Assembly (NCBI RefSeq): GCF_000003815.2
Contig: NC_049982.1
Coordinates: 12,901,647 to 12,963,074, forward strand
Origin: Branchiostoma floridae
Taxonomy: Eukaryota; Chordata; Leptocardii; Amphioxiformes; Branchiostomatidae
Reading direction: 5' to 3'
DNA length: 61,428 nt
Position numbers and translations under genes: made by a program. Positions 1-11,519 of the stretch are shown one piece after another (positions within the stretch are counted from its first letter, which is position 1; every line of letters starts with the position of its first letter). A model generated the notes under the pieces. The model was not told where the DNA came from, did not search any database, and was given only the letters and a program-made list of their open reading frames with translations.

Positions 1-113
1 TCTCCTCGGGGGGGGGGGGGGGGGCGAAAACGCTAAAGGGGGGCGAAAACGCTAGTGATCTCGCCCCCGGGGGGGCGAGATCGCCGGGGGGGCGAGATCG
101 CTGTCACACCGGA
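1..113. repeat. Poly-G palindromic minisatellite, copy A
   Basis: A G-homopolymer run is followed by units in which a stretch such as GATCTCGCCCCC runs straight into a G tract and then into its own complement (GGGGGCGAGATCG), so each unit can fold on itself. The block ends in CGCTGTCACACCGG. The same unit and the same ending recur at 7735-8126 in the same orientation. There is no coding potential. Length of the G runs may be affected by assembly error. Confidence 0.75.
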
Positions 114-228
114 CGTCTTACTCACAAAAATTTCATTTAGAGCTCGGAGAATCTCGGCCGATCGATTTTCGCGTAATGTGACAGGGGTATTATACCCCTT
201 CACAGTATTACGCCTAAATTGATCGAAC

Positions 229-330
229 GATGAGTCTGCGTTTAAGCCCCCTTCACACGAGAGCACGAATGAGCCGGAATGCCGTCGGAATGAAAATTCT
301 TTTCTATTCTATGTCATTCCAACCACGGCA
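229..330. repeat. Left arm of a long inverted repeat
   Basis: About 75 bp here are the reverse complement of 4660-4735, with blocks such as AATAGAAAAGAATTTTCATT and CGTGTGAAGGGG shared exactly and a few substitutions and short indels between them. The two arms face each other across about 4.3 kb that contains two satellite-like arrays, as expected for a non-autonomous terminal-inverted-repeat or foldback element. I could not fix the outer ends or a target-site duplication. Confidence 0.7.
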
Positions 331-479
331 CGAAAAACGGTATTTAAGGATGCTGAAACCATGCGTAATGTTGACGTATTTTCCTCCTTTACGGATCTAT
401 ACACCACTTATACGAGTACGTAAATATTGCCTTTAAGTGGTCTTTCTGTAGGTCCGTGTTAGTCCTTATTTTCCGGTTT

Positions 480-1170
480 TCCCGTTGTCTTTAAGCAGCT
501 TAAAGATGTCGTAAATGATTTTTAAAACCCCCTTAAAACTTGTTTAAAGTTCACGTTTATTTGATCTAAAGCCTCTTTACGTCTCATATACAATTGCATT
601 AAGTGGATTATAACGTGTGTTTTAGTGCCTTTTCAGCAGCTTAAAGTTGCCATAAATACTTATTAAAACGCCCTAAAGACATGTTTAAACTTCACGTATA
701 TTTGATCTAAAGCCTATTTACGTCTCATATACGTGTGCATTAAGTGGATTATAACGTGTGTTTAGGTGCCTTTTCAGCAGCTTGAATTTGCCATAAATAC
801 CTATTATAACGCCCTTAAGACTTGTTTAAACTTCACGTTTATTTGATCTAAAGCCTGTTTACGTCTCATATACGTGTACATTAAGTGGATTATAACGTGT
901 GTTTAGGTGCCTTTTCAGCAGCTTAAATTTGCCATAAATACTTATTAAAACGCCCTTAAGACATGTTTAAACTTCACGTTTATTTGATCTAAAGCCTATT
1001 TACGTCTCATATACGTGTGAATTAAGAGGATTTAATGTGTCTATATTTTTCTTTTTAGCAGCTTAAAGTTGTCATAAATACGTACTAAAACACCCTTAAG
1101 GCATGTTTAAAGTTCCCTCTGTACATCTCGTATACGTGTGCATTAAGTTGATTATAACGTGTGGATAAGT
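480..1170. repeat. Satellite-like tandem array, about 141-bp unit
   Basis: Five diverged copies of a unit beginning CAGCTTAAA(G/T)TTG(C/T)CATAAAT and containing TTTATTTGATCTAAAGCCT and ACGTCTCATATACGTGTGC occur at about 496, 636, 777, 918 and 1060, giving a period of 140-142 bp. The unit is AT-rich and non-coding. Confidence 0.85.
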
Positions 1171-1862
1171 GCCATTTTGGGAGAATAATCATTAGCACAT
1201 TTCAAAGCAAGAAAATACAATGGATGAAACTTTGAAATTTTATTGAATTACGAGAAAATATTACATGGAAAAGTAAAAAAAAAAACTACAGCCTACTAGG
1301 TATTTGTGGCCTTTCATTCTGATGTAGTCGGCAGTTGAAACAATCACAACGGTTGCGCAATTCCGTGCAGCAGTCCACAGTCCCATTTCCAGTGTCGGGT
1401 GAAGCGTCTCGGCGTAAGTTAAAAAGAACACACATGTACAGTTCCATCTGGTCACCACAGGAATAAGAATCCGGTAAGATCTAGAGTAGTGGCCGATATG
1501 ACTCGTGCTGTTGGATGGTCCTGGATTCTGTGAACGCGAAACATGTTCAGCTTGCAGTGTCGGCTTCTATTAATCCGGATGGTACAAGGGCCGTGATTTC
1601 CATTCTGTGTCGATTTCCAACAACAACAGCTTTTACAGAATGATAGCCACCTCGTATCTTTGAGTCAAATTCCGTCACCGGGGGTCCTAGGCGGTAAAAG
1701 CGGTGTCGCGGCCACAACTTGCGGGCTAGAACAGGCCCAAACTTTCTTCAATACTTCTCTTAAAAAATGAACGCCTGGAAAATAACCGCTCCTTGTCGTA
1801 CGTATGGCCCGTAAATTTGAACCTCCCACTCTTTTCTGCCATTGGATACATCCTATCACATG
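1171..1862. other. Non-coding stretch inside the large repeat block
   Basis: I see no gene, RNA gene or repeat that I can name here. Short open frames exist but have no recognisable domain, no splice context and no supporting codon pattern. The stretch lies between the 141-bp array and the minisatellite at the first assembly gap and is probably part of the same 4.5-kb inverted-repeat-bounded unit. Confidence 0.5.
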
Positions 1863-1866
1863 ACAC

Positions 1867-2175
1867 AGCTGTGCCACAGACGGACCCAGGAAAGTTCACC
1901 TCCCTGGACGGACGGANNNNNNNNNNNNNNNNNNNNNNNNNNNNNNNNNNNNNNNNNNNNNNNNNNNNNNNNNNNNNNNNNNNNNNNNNNNNNNNNNNNN
2001 NNNNNNNNNNNNNNNNNNNNNNNNNNNNNNNNNNNNNNNNNNNNNNNNNNNNNNNNNNNNNNNNNNNNNNNNNNNNNNNNNNNNNNNNNNNNNNNNNNNN
2101 NNNNNNNNNNNNNNNNNNNNNNNNNGTGCCACAGACGGACCAAGGAAGTTCAACCTCCTTGGACGGACGGAGGCG
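1867..2175. repeat. Minisatellite of about 46 bp around an assembly gap
   Basis: The sequence just before the gap (GTGCCACAGACGGACC, then AGTTCACCTCC and TGGACGGACGGA) recurs almost unchanged just after it. Each unit contains a short palindrome (CCAAGGAAGTT...AACCTCCTTGG). The Ns at 1917-2125 (209 bases) are therefore most likely unresolved further copies of the same minisatellite. Confidence 0.75.
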
Positions 2176-2639
2176 TGCTCCCCATGGCGAGTACGAAATA
2201 ACGCTGAATAAATGTACATCTTGCCTGCCCACGCATATCACCATAAGTAACCCAGACAAACACGAGCAACACGAGAAGACACCGCCTGTGTGCACAAACT
2301 GTTCTTTCTCGACGCTTGCTTGTAGATAAAGAAATAAACATATTTCGTACATTTACCTGTAGTAAGAACTGCTTGCCGTTTTATAGAGAAAACACAACTC
2401 ACTGCACAAAACGCTATACCTACTACATCCTTATTCTTCAAGCAGAGGTTGAGTCGCGGAGATATTCATAGCAGTAGTCGGGATTTCTACCGTCTCTTAG
2501 CTCGAGTGTCAACTTGCCACAAAGAAAACAGGCGGCCTCACCCTGATTTAGACCCTGGAATTTCAGAACATATGTGCGGTATAAAATAAAAAGGAAAGGG
2601 TCTCCTCCTGTTCGCAGAAACTGCGCTTCAAACATGCCG

Positions 2640-3990
2640 TATGTTCAGCAGAAAAAGGCAACGTTTCATAAAACCTTTGAGACGGTATTAGCCAATAGAT
2701 AAAATGGGGGTAGTGCCCCCAAGTTTGCTTAAGCTACGCGGATTCAAAGATTAAACATGTCGTATGTTCAACAGAAATACGCAACATTTCATATACGTCT
2801 TGGCAACATATAAGGTAAACGGGGGAGGTCTCCCCTAGTTCGCTTAACTGCGCGGATTCAAAGATTAACCATGTCGTATGTTCAACAGAAATACGCAACA
2901 TTTCATATACGTTTTGGCAGCATATAAGCTAAACGGGGGAGGTCTCCCCTAGTTCGCTTAAACTGCGCGGATTCAAAGATTAAACATGTTGTATGTTTTA
3001 CAGAAATACGCAACATTTCATATACGTCTTGAAAACATAAAAGCTAAACGGGGGAGGTCTCCCCTAGTTCGCTTAAACTGCGCGGATTTAAAGATTAAAC
3101 ATGTCGTATGTTCAACAGAGATAGGCAACATTTCATATACGTCTTGGCAACATATAAGCTAAACAAGGGAGATCTCCCCTAGTTCGCTTAAACTGCGCGG
3201 ATTCAAAGATTAAACATGTCGTATGTTTTACAGAAATACGCAACATTTCATATACGTCAAGTTTTGGCAACATATAAGCTAAACGGGGGAGGTCTCCCCT
3301 AGTTCGCTTAAACTGCGCGGATTCAAATATTAAACATGTCGTATGTTCAACAGAAATACGCAACATTTCATATACGTTTTGGCAGCATATAAGCTAAACG
3401 GGGGAGGTCTCCCCTAGTTCGCTTAAACTGCGCGGATTCAAAGATTAAACATGTTGTATGTTTTACAGAAATACGCAACATTTCATATACGTCTTGACAA
3501 CATATAAGCTAAACGGGGGTGGTCTCCCGAGGATTCAAAGATTAAACTTGTTGTATGTTTTACAGAAATACGCAACATTTCATATACGTTTTGGCAGCAT
3601 ATAAGCTAAACAAGGGAGGTCTCCCCTAGTTCGCTTAAACTGCGCGGATTCAAAGATTAAACATGTCGTATGTTCAAAAGAAATACGCAACATTTCATAT
3701 ACGTTTTGGCAACATATAAGCTAAACGGGGGAGGTCTCCCCTAGTTCGCTTAAACTGCGCGGATACAAAGAATAAACATGTCGTATGTTCAAATGAAATA
3801 CGCAACATTTCATATACGTCTTGGCACATATATTAACGGGGGAGGTCTTCCCTTCTTTGCGTAAATGACGGTTCGAAATAAATTATATATATAGCATCCT
3901 TCGGTCAATATTGACCATGGTATCCGCAACATTTCATATAACGTAAAATAGCGCATATAAGCTAACCGTGAGAGGTTCTCCCCTGTTCGA
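2640..3990. repeat. Satellite-like tandem array, about 115-bp unit
   Basis: Roughly 10-12 copies of a unit containing GATTCAAAGATTAAACATG, ACAGAAATACGCAACATTTC and ATATAAGCTAAACGGGGGAG are spaced 113-119 bp apart, with the AACATTTCATATAC core near 2784, 2899, 3014, 3128, 3243, 3363, 3477, 3577, 3690 and 3806. Each unit carries a GGGGAG-GT-CTCCCC hairpin. One unit near 3535 is shortened by an internal deletion, and copies at both ends are degenerate. There is no coding capacity. Confidence 0.9.
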
Positions 3991-4659
3991 ATTAAACCTT
4001 GTGCACAGAAAGTTTGAATACGTCAAACGCTTTCGGAATAGCTAAAAAACACAGAAGATTATTGTATTTGACTTTGTATTGTATTGTATTTGTATTTGCT
4101 GAGGTATAAACATAACATTTTGTACCAGAAAGCGCAATAATTTTCAGTTTTGACTGTAAATCTTGCCACTGTTATAAAACAGATGACGCAATGTTTTATC
4201 TAACACCAGACAAAGGATTATTACATTTGACTTAGCCGGTTAACATGTATTTTGTAACAGATCTAGAGAAACGGTATTTGTCCGTTTTGACAGAAAATAT
4301 TTTTGAGACATTTAAGTTGTCTTTTCGACATACTAAAATACATGTAAAATTCACGCAAAGAAACACAACAGATTAAGTTAGATTTACAAACGCTGAAATC
4401 TTCCGTAAATGCCAAATGTATGTTTCCGATGCCTTTAATAGATCTTAAAATCTGCTGAAATATTTCTCCGCCTTTAAGGGCTTTATACGTATCTCTGAAA
4501 CTTTGCTTAAAAAGTTGTTTTCGTGCTGTGAACATTATTCGAAACATTCTTATCTCATTCTAAGGAGAACCGAAACGGCAAGCCACATCGAATCCTGCCA
4601 GGATGTGGCCGAAAGAATATCTGGAATGCAGTAATAATGTCTAGAATACACTACGAATT

Positions 4660-4740
4660 CACAGGAATAGAAAAGAATTTTCATTCCAACGGCATTTTGG
4701 CTCATTCCTTTTCGTGTGAAGGGGATTTAAGGCCCATTTG
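4660..4740. repeat. Right arm of the long inverted repeat
   Basis: This is the reverse complement of about 245-320 (see the left arm). Beyond the arm, at 4741-4850, a looser second copy of the same motif order (CATTCCGGCTGGT, then GTGTGAAAGACC) is present, suggesting that the terminal module is itself duplicated. Confidence 0.7.
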
Positions 4741-5211
4741 GAATTGCCACCCGAATGGCCCCGAATGTGGCACGAATTTTGCAAATACTTCATTCCGGCT
4801 GGTTCTGATTTATTCCTGCTGATTCGGTTTCAGTGTGAAAGACCTATAAGTGACAAGTCCGGTATTTTCTCGACCAGTGCGTGACTTTTAGTGATCGTCG
4901 ATTTTTAGGAGTTGGCCGATGCTCGCTGTGCACCAAAACTTGTTCTAAACTGTTACTTGACATCAACGACTAGTCGCCGGTGATCTTTGAAGTCGCAGAG
5001 GTTTGAAGTGTCGGGCGGGTATAGACCGACTTATTGATCATCGGTCGCAAATTTGATGGCGTACGTAGGTCGCCTATCGTTTGTTTGCAGATGTTGACTT
5101 TGAACTAGCGTGTACTTCTGAAATTGTGGCTCCTGTGGTAGTATGTGGGCTGGGTTTATCTCGCAATTCCTTTTCTGTGATAATTTCTATTCTGCCCGTG
5201 CAGTCCATTAT

Positions 5212-5848
5212 NNNNNNNNNNNNNNNNNNNNNNNNNNNNNNNNNNNNNNNNNNNNNNNNNNNNNNNNNNNNNNNNNNNNNNNNNNNNNNNNNNNNNNNNN
5301 NNNNNNNNNNNNNNNNNNNNNNNNNNNNNNNNNNNNNNNNNNNNNNNNNNNNNNNNNNNNNNNNNNNNNNNNNNNNNNNNNNNNNNNNNNNNNNNNNNNN
5401 NNNNNNNNNNNNNNNNNNNNNNNNNNNNNNNNNNNNNNNNNNNNNNNNNNNNNNNNNNNNNNNNNNNNNNNNNNNNNNNNNNNNNNNNNNNNNNNNNNNN
5501 NNNNNNNNNNNNNNNNNNNNNNNNNNNNNNNNNNNNNNNNNNNNNNNNNNNNNNNNNNNNNNNNNNNNNNNNNNNNNNNNNNNNNNNNNNNNNNNNNNNN
5601 NNNNNNNNNNNNNNNNNNNNNNNNNNNNNNNNNNNNNNNNNNNNNNNNNNNNNNNNNNNNNNNNNNNNNNNNNNNNNNNNNNNNNNNNNNNNNNNNNNNN
5701 NNNNNNNNNNNNNNNNNNNNNNNNNNNNNNNNNNNNNNNNNNNNNNNNNNNNNNNNNNNNNNNNNNNNNNNNNNNNNNNNNNNNNNNNNNNNNNNNNNNN
5801 NNNNNNNNNNNNNNNNNNNNNNNNNNNNNNNNNNNNNNNNNNNNNNNN
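5212..5848. other. Assembly gap (637 N)
   Basis: This is a run of unknown bases. Open frames that appear to cross it are artefacts of the Ns. The flanks show no gene. Confidence 0.95.
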
Positions 5849-5905
5849 TAACTTGAAGTTTTCTGAGAATACCCTCTGTCATGGGTCCGGCCAATATAAT
5901 CAAAT

Positions 5906-5958
5906 TGATGACGTCATAATTACGTCATCTTACGTCAACGTAACGTCAAACGTCAAAT
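5906..5958. promoter_or_regulatory. Cluster of CRE/ATF-type ACGTCA motifs
   Basis: One full palindromic TGACGTCA and five further ACGTCA or ACGTCAA half-sites lie within about 45 bp. This is the consensus bound by CREB/ATF bZIP factors. No gene start is visible within several kilobases, so the cluster may belong to a repeat rather than act as an enhancer. Confidence 0.35.
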
Positions 5959-6349
5959 ACTCGTTAGATATTATGTCGATATCATGTCCTGAAAATTTGG
6001 TGGCCCTACGGCACGTCGTTCAAGAGTTAGAGGACTTAGAAGTGGAGGGCCTCAAAAGCCCCTATATATACGTGACACCTTAGTATAGTTAAGATGAGAT
6101 ACAGTACCTGTGAAGCCGATCCTACCTGGTTGGGTGCAAGCACACTTTGCATTGAAATAGAACAGATACATTTTTGTTGTGAATTTGTGGTGACTTTTAT
6201 TAACATCACGAACGTATATTAACATATGCATATCAACACACCTGTTGCTGAGTTGTAACAAAACTGGTAAATATTTGCCAATCAGCACAGAGGTATACAC
6301 ACCTGTCTATGAGTTGAAACAAATTGTGCTGTTCAAAACTAACAGTTTT

Positions 6350-6640
6350 GACAGTCTCACACTAAACCAGCCCTGCAGTTCAAAAAAACATAGCCTTCCT
6401 GTGCGAAGGTAACAAGCTGCTAGGGGACCCAAACATACACCACTTGCTGTCGGCCCCATGTGCTATCTAACGCTAAAAATTAAAAAGCATGACAACAGCA
6501 CGTCCATAACTCGAGATATCCCTATCGGAAGTTCCGCTGCAATAACAAGCCGCTAGGAGGCACAAAATGCAGGCGGTCTTGAGTGATGGCGCTTTTCCAC
6601 AAATACACACAGAATTCGAAACGGTACCCAAAATATAAAG
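6350..6640 (+). repeat. Dispersed repeat family, copy 1
   Basis: The string order AAACC(A/T)GCCCTGCAGTT, then AACAAG(C)CGCTAGG(G)GG, CCCAAAC(C/A)TACACCACTT and GAGATATC...GGAAGTTC(T)GCTGC is shared with 57990-58520 and, more distantly, 52640-53260. It is an old dispersed element without coding capacity. I could not assign a superfamily. Confidence 0.65.
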
Positions 6641-7734
6641 TGAAACTTCTTGGCGAAGGTAACAATAGGAACAATGCAGTCGTAGATTCGAGCAAAACTG
6701 CACAGTGCAGTGTGGTGATTAGGGTCTCAGACATGAAGTAAAGATATTGAACGTAGCGTATGAGGTTAACACTTTCCTCTTTGAGCCCAAATTGAGGATA
6801 TTTGCATCATTCTCGGAGCGAACCTAGTATTAAATGTTTGTATCCATTATCTTTAAGATTATTTGTAAACCTTATATAATACTTGTACAGTAACTTTTAT
6901 ACTTATCATCTTGTAAAAATGATGCGGAATAGAACGTATGGTATACAGAATATTTTGCACAATGGTTCTGTACCTGTGTTTGTTGGTTAGTCTGTCGACC
7001 AAAATAGCATAATGGATCCTATACTTATATCACGTCAATGGACGTCATTGTTGGCTGACGAAATGATTTCATTCTCAAATATATTTCATAACTAATTATT
7101 TTTCATAGATAACAACATGTGCTAATTACAGATACATGTATGTAATCTGCTTGTGTCACTGAAACAGAACTTCCTTTTTTTCTTTTTACCTTCACATACC
7201 ATGATATAAGGGATAAGTGGCATGGGCTTTACGAAATGACATGCAAAAATGCAAATTAGCACATAATGTGCATGATTCAGGAGACGAATATGTAATTCTA
7301 GTGTTTCCATGTTGTGACTTTAATACACGTAATCTATGTAATTTAAAGGTTATGGAAGGTGAAACATATCAGATAATGATTATGAAAATGAGATTCTGAT
7401 TTGCATAATTAATGTCAAAGTACAAAAATTCTAAAGTGCAATGTGCAAATTAATTGTGCACCACTATGTATAGATTGTGCAAATGCGCAAGTCATTTTCT
7501 TAATTCAGGACAAAATGTCATCATAAAATGCAGCTAAACGAAAGTATCTGCACACGTGTTAACTTAAACGTGTCAATTACAGCTTCATTTGCATAATGAA
7601 TGAGACTAGATGACACTATAAATCTGCAAGAGCTAAAAATATTTAATGGAGGTATGATGTGATTTGTACGAAGCAAAAGTAACGTAACTTATAGGTTTAT
7701 TGGAGATGCAAATCACTAGAAGGATGCAAATCAC
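6640..7734. other. AT-rich intergenic stretch
   Basis: No gene is visible. The stretch is AT-rich with repeated TTTGCATAAT(T/G)AATG-like phrases, also frequent at 58600-59100, suggesting another dispersed repeat family whose limits I cannot define. Confidence 0.4.
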
Positions 7735-8126
7735 TGGAAATCCCTAGCGATTTCGCCCCAAGAGGGTAAGGGGGGCGAAAACACTAGCGATTTCGCCCCG
7801 GGGGGGGGGGCGATATCACTAGCGATTTCGCCCCGGGAAGGGGGGGGGGGGGCGAAAACACTAGCGATTTCCCCCCGGGGGGGGGGGGGGAAATCACTAG
7901 GGATTTCCCCCCGGGAGGGGGGGGGGGGAAATCACTAGGGATTTCCCCCCGGGGGGGGGGGGGAAATCACTAGCGATTTCGCCCCGGGAGGGGGGGGAAA
8001 TCCCCAAAAGGGGGCAAAATGGGGGGGCAAAATCGCTAGTGATCCTGCCCCGGGGGGGGCGAAAACACTAGTGATTTTGCCCCCGGGGGGGCGATATCAC
8101 GGGGGGGCGAGAACGCTGTCACACCG
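7735..8126. repeat. Poly-G palindromic minisatellite, copy B
   Basis: About nine units alternate ACTAG(C/G)GATTT(C)(G)CCCC with a G tract of 7-15 bases followed by the complementary GGGGCGAAA or GGGGAAATC, so every unit is a near-perfect hairpin with a C-run to G-run centre. The block ends, as copy A does, in CGCTGTCACACCGG. The pure G tracts could form hairpins or G-quadruplexes and are prone to sequencing error. Confidence 0.85.
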
Positions 8127-9149
8127 GCACAGGGCGGTTATGACGTCAAACACATGGTAAGATAGTCCTCTTGCGTCGCGGAAACACCCTTCACACCTTG
8201 CCAATTATCCATGAAAGCTCCTTCAATGTTCGGAGGAAGTTGAGATGCCCACAAATGTTACTCGGCAAGAGCTCAAGCCTGGGGTGCAGGGAGGCTGGAA
8301 TATTTCAACACTCAATGTCGTCTCCAGTAGAAAGCGCCTTCTAGGGTTTTGATATAGAACGACAGCCCTATATCTCCAGTGATATCAATGGCAGAACATC
8401 TTTGATTATAACCGATGACAGAATGTTCCTTCTTGACAACTGACGAAGATCAGCTTACAAGGAAATGTGCCTACTATAGCGATGACTGAAAGTAGTACAA
8501 CCTCATGCCTCGAACACCCTGGAAACCCATACTGCCCCTGACACACCCCATGCACACACGACTACCGTGTATAAATTTAGATCAATTTGTTTTTCAAGGT
8601 TGCCATTAATCCCTGACATGAATGCTCTCCCTGCCCAGTTCCTATAGCTATTGGACATGCTTTACATTCATTTAAACTCATCTCTATTTCGCGCAGCACA
8701 AAGAGTGTACTGATGATATATCGGCCGCTGAAACTCTAGACATCCAGTTTCAAGAGAAATAATATCTAAGATGACTCTGAATTTGAACTTAACATTCTTG
8801 TTGTATTAAGTTCTGTCGAAAAACTTTACCAGTAAAAATTTACTAGTGGCAGTGCTCCATGTTGTAACATAAAACAGTAAAACGAAATAACTTATGTAAA
8901 TAAACTGAAAAACAGTTATTATCGTTATTAATATCACAACACCTGTACAGAATAATAAGCCATGACATTGTTTTTATTGGAAGTAGAAGGAAATATCACA
9001 TCGAAGCGGGTAACATCATTAAGCTAATATAAGGGAAAACCATCAGCGGAATAGAATCAGTCTATTGTAAACTCTTTAAGAATCAAAGCATTATAGAGAC
9101 ACTTCATTGGAAACTGATCGGACGGCGTCAGTGTTTCTCCGGCTTCGTC
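8127..9149. other. Intergenic region and 3' UTR of the methyltransferase gene
   Basis: No coding exon is recognisable between the poly-G minisatellite and the methyltransferase stop codon. The right part (about 8973-9149) is probably the 3' UTR, with an AATAAA signal on the minus strand at 8973-8978. Confidence 0.5.
8973..8978 (-). terminator. Poly(A) signal for the METTL21-like gene
   Basis: AATAAA on the minus strand lies about 170 bp after the stop codon of the methyltransferase gene, a normal distance. No downstream element was tested. Confidence 0.5.
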
Positions 9150-11228
9150 CTAGTGCGATTCCTTGAGCTTCGCCTCGAACAAGTACACAGTTAAGTCTTG
9201 TTTCGGTAGCCTGAGCTGGTTCACTATAGTAAAGTCAGCGGAGAAAAGCTCCATAAACTTGAGGTCTTTGTCCGGCCACCTGACGTGATGACACAGGAGT
9301 ACCCGGGTCTTCACATCACACAGGTGCTTCAGGGTCACAACGAGGCTGCGGAACATGTGCTCCTCATAGACTACGTCCGTACCGATGACGTAGTCGTAGT
9401 GGCCTTTCGTGTATTGATGAAGATCTCTCCCCCATGCAAGTTCGCGAACCTATAAACAAAACAAGAGAGAAAACAAAATCTCGGAGAAACAGAATCTTGT
9501 GTCTATAGTGACACTAACACTAACAAGATAGAGAGAACATTCTCAAAACCACCCATAAGGCAAGGAAAATTCTCTGAACGTCTCAAATGTACAATGCTTT
9601 AAAACTAAAAAGGGGATGAAGAATAGAAACATCTTTAAGAACCGCTACCTTCGGGCGATGTTTGCATCCCTTTGTGTTGATCTGCACGTTCTCTTCCATA
9701 TTAGGCAATATCCCTTTCAGGTCTGTAAGAGTAACGTCAGCACCTAGAAACAAAGACGATGAAGTGATTGGATATGGCCAATAATAATGACGGTTATATT
9801 TGTTACCATGTTCTTTTTTACAAAGCGGTAAGATCAACAAGACAAAATAGAATTGTCAGGAAAATGGAAATATCTTAGCTAAAGGTTGACCGATCAGCTG
9901 TCCTTACCCATGAGGCTAGCCACGATCCCAACCAGCCCTGTCCCGGCACCCACTTCAATCACCGTCTTGTCTTCCAACTGACGTCCCCGACGCTGGATGA
10001 ACTCACAGAAGGCCTCGCCCTTATATGTGATGGGAGGAGGGGGGGGGGGGGCAAATAGGTCAGCAATCATGTTATGTAAGAATATGTTTTTCTGGTCTTT
10101 CACACTTGAGGTACGCCTGTACCTTCCTTTCATCTCCCACGAAGTAAACAACGTTATACCAACAACCTTTATCATGGCTTTACGCCGTTAGCGTAATGAA
10201 TCGTGAAATGTCAGCAAAACGCAGTCCAGTTAAAGATAGTTTTAGAGGCCTAACGGTATCCAGAAGCTATAAATAACTGTCGGACTTGACAGTTAAGTAA
10301 GGCGTATTAACCGTTGCAAAATCAATTAGAATTCGGTAACAGGCAAGGTCCAGAATACCCACCGCAGTGATCAAAGGTTATCATAACATTTCCTTCACAG
10401 TGTTATTGCAAAAATGACCAAGACGTGCGTGAGTAATCTGAGTCTATCTAATCTTGTCATTAAGACACACATGTCAATGTGTGTGGGTTCTAAGATATCT
10501 TACACGAGCCGCCCTTTATTTCGGACCATTGACAGAAATTGTAATCTTGAGGAATGCATTAATGACGCAGATGGAAGCACCTGACGTCTGATTATCTGTC
10601 ATTAACTGGCCTTTGGGCAGTGACACTGGGCCTGGAGGATTATACCGGCTTGACATCTACGTAAATCGTTTTCCAGTTCCGTTGACAACGTCTACGGGTC
10701 AAGGATGAAGCAAGTGCCCTCAATATTTATCATGGTGACAGTACAGTCTCTCTCAGGAAGGCATCATTTATTCTCACCCACACACATCCTCTACTCTCAA
10801 ACTAATCCTAGTACGCACTCACTCACTCCCTCACTCACTCATCCACTCACTCATCCACTCACTCACTCACTCACTCACTCACTCACTCACTCACTCACTC
10901 ACTCACTCACTCACTCACTCACTCACTCACTCACTCACTCACTCACTCACTCGCTCGCTCACTCACTCACTCACTAACACACACTCACACACACCTTAAG
11001 ACCAGTACTACTTACAGCGTGCCAGACCTTGGTCCCAACTTCTTCCTGTATGCCAATGTTTGCCTCCTTGATGTGTATCTCCCTACCTGCGTAGCTGTAC
11101 CTCAAGACACGAGACCTCTTCGCCATCAAGTCATAGATTTGCTCCTTGGTCCAAGGGGACGGCGGGTAACCTCCATTTGATGTACTGTCATCTCCAGAGT
11201 AACTGGTCTCCGTCGTGCCAAGGTTCAT
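9150..11228 (-). CDS. METTL21-family protein lysine methyltransferase, 4 exons
   Basis: This is a seven-beta-strand, SAM-dependent protein-lysine methyltransferase of the METTL21 (MTF16) family, probably cytosolic; relatives modify HSP70, VCP or eEF1A. Exons 11016-11228, 9908-10019, 9649-9743 and 9150-9449 join in phase with GT/AG at each junction to give 239 residues. The SAM-binding motif I EVGAGTGLVG is at residues 93-102, an acidic loop Asp at 116, and the family signature DVVY at 165-168, followed by a C-terminal strand ending in LFEAKL. The start is the first ATG of the open exon and gives a low-complexity N-terminus before the conserved region. Length fits the family (about 220-260). 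Intron 1 has an (ACTC)n run 40 bp from the donor and a poly-C tract at the acceptor. Which METTL21 paralogue it matches, and hence the substrate, cannot be settled from sequence reading alone. Confidence 0.9.
10815..10974. repeat. (ACTC)n tetranucleotide microsatellite
   Basis: About 160 bp of almost pure CACT repeat with a few CGCT/ATCC interruptions lies in intron 1 of the methyltransferase gene. Confidence 0.95.
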
Positions 11229-11519
11229 TTCAGCCTAGCTTTTTTGAACGGTATCTTCACACTAGACAAAGAATATATGTGTTTTACAAAACTGTAGGTG
11301 GCATACGTAGGATTTCTACATTTGACTTATACTTAGCCTATGAATTTCAAAGCACTATCAACTTCTCGACAAAGAAACCCATAAACAAAAACACCAAAAT
11401 ATACAGTATCGATAGAAACACAAATGCATTTCAGCGTTTAGGGAACAAAAAAAGACGTGTACTCATACATATATTTGAATCAACAATTGCTTTGACAATC
11501 TTTACCTAAATTTATGCCA

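Noticed and set aside
5081-5903. Long apparent open frames on both strands.
   Set aside because: They run through 637 Ns and have no real sequence content.
7735-8126. CRISPR-like array.
   Set aside because: The direct repeats are palindromic homopolymer units without unique spacers, and the genome is eukaryotic.
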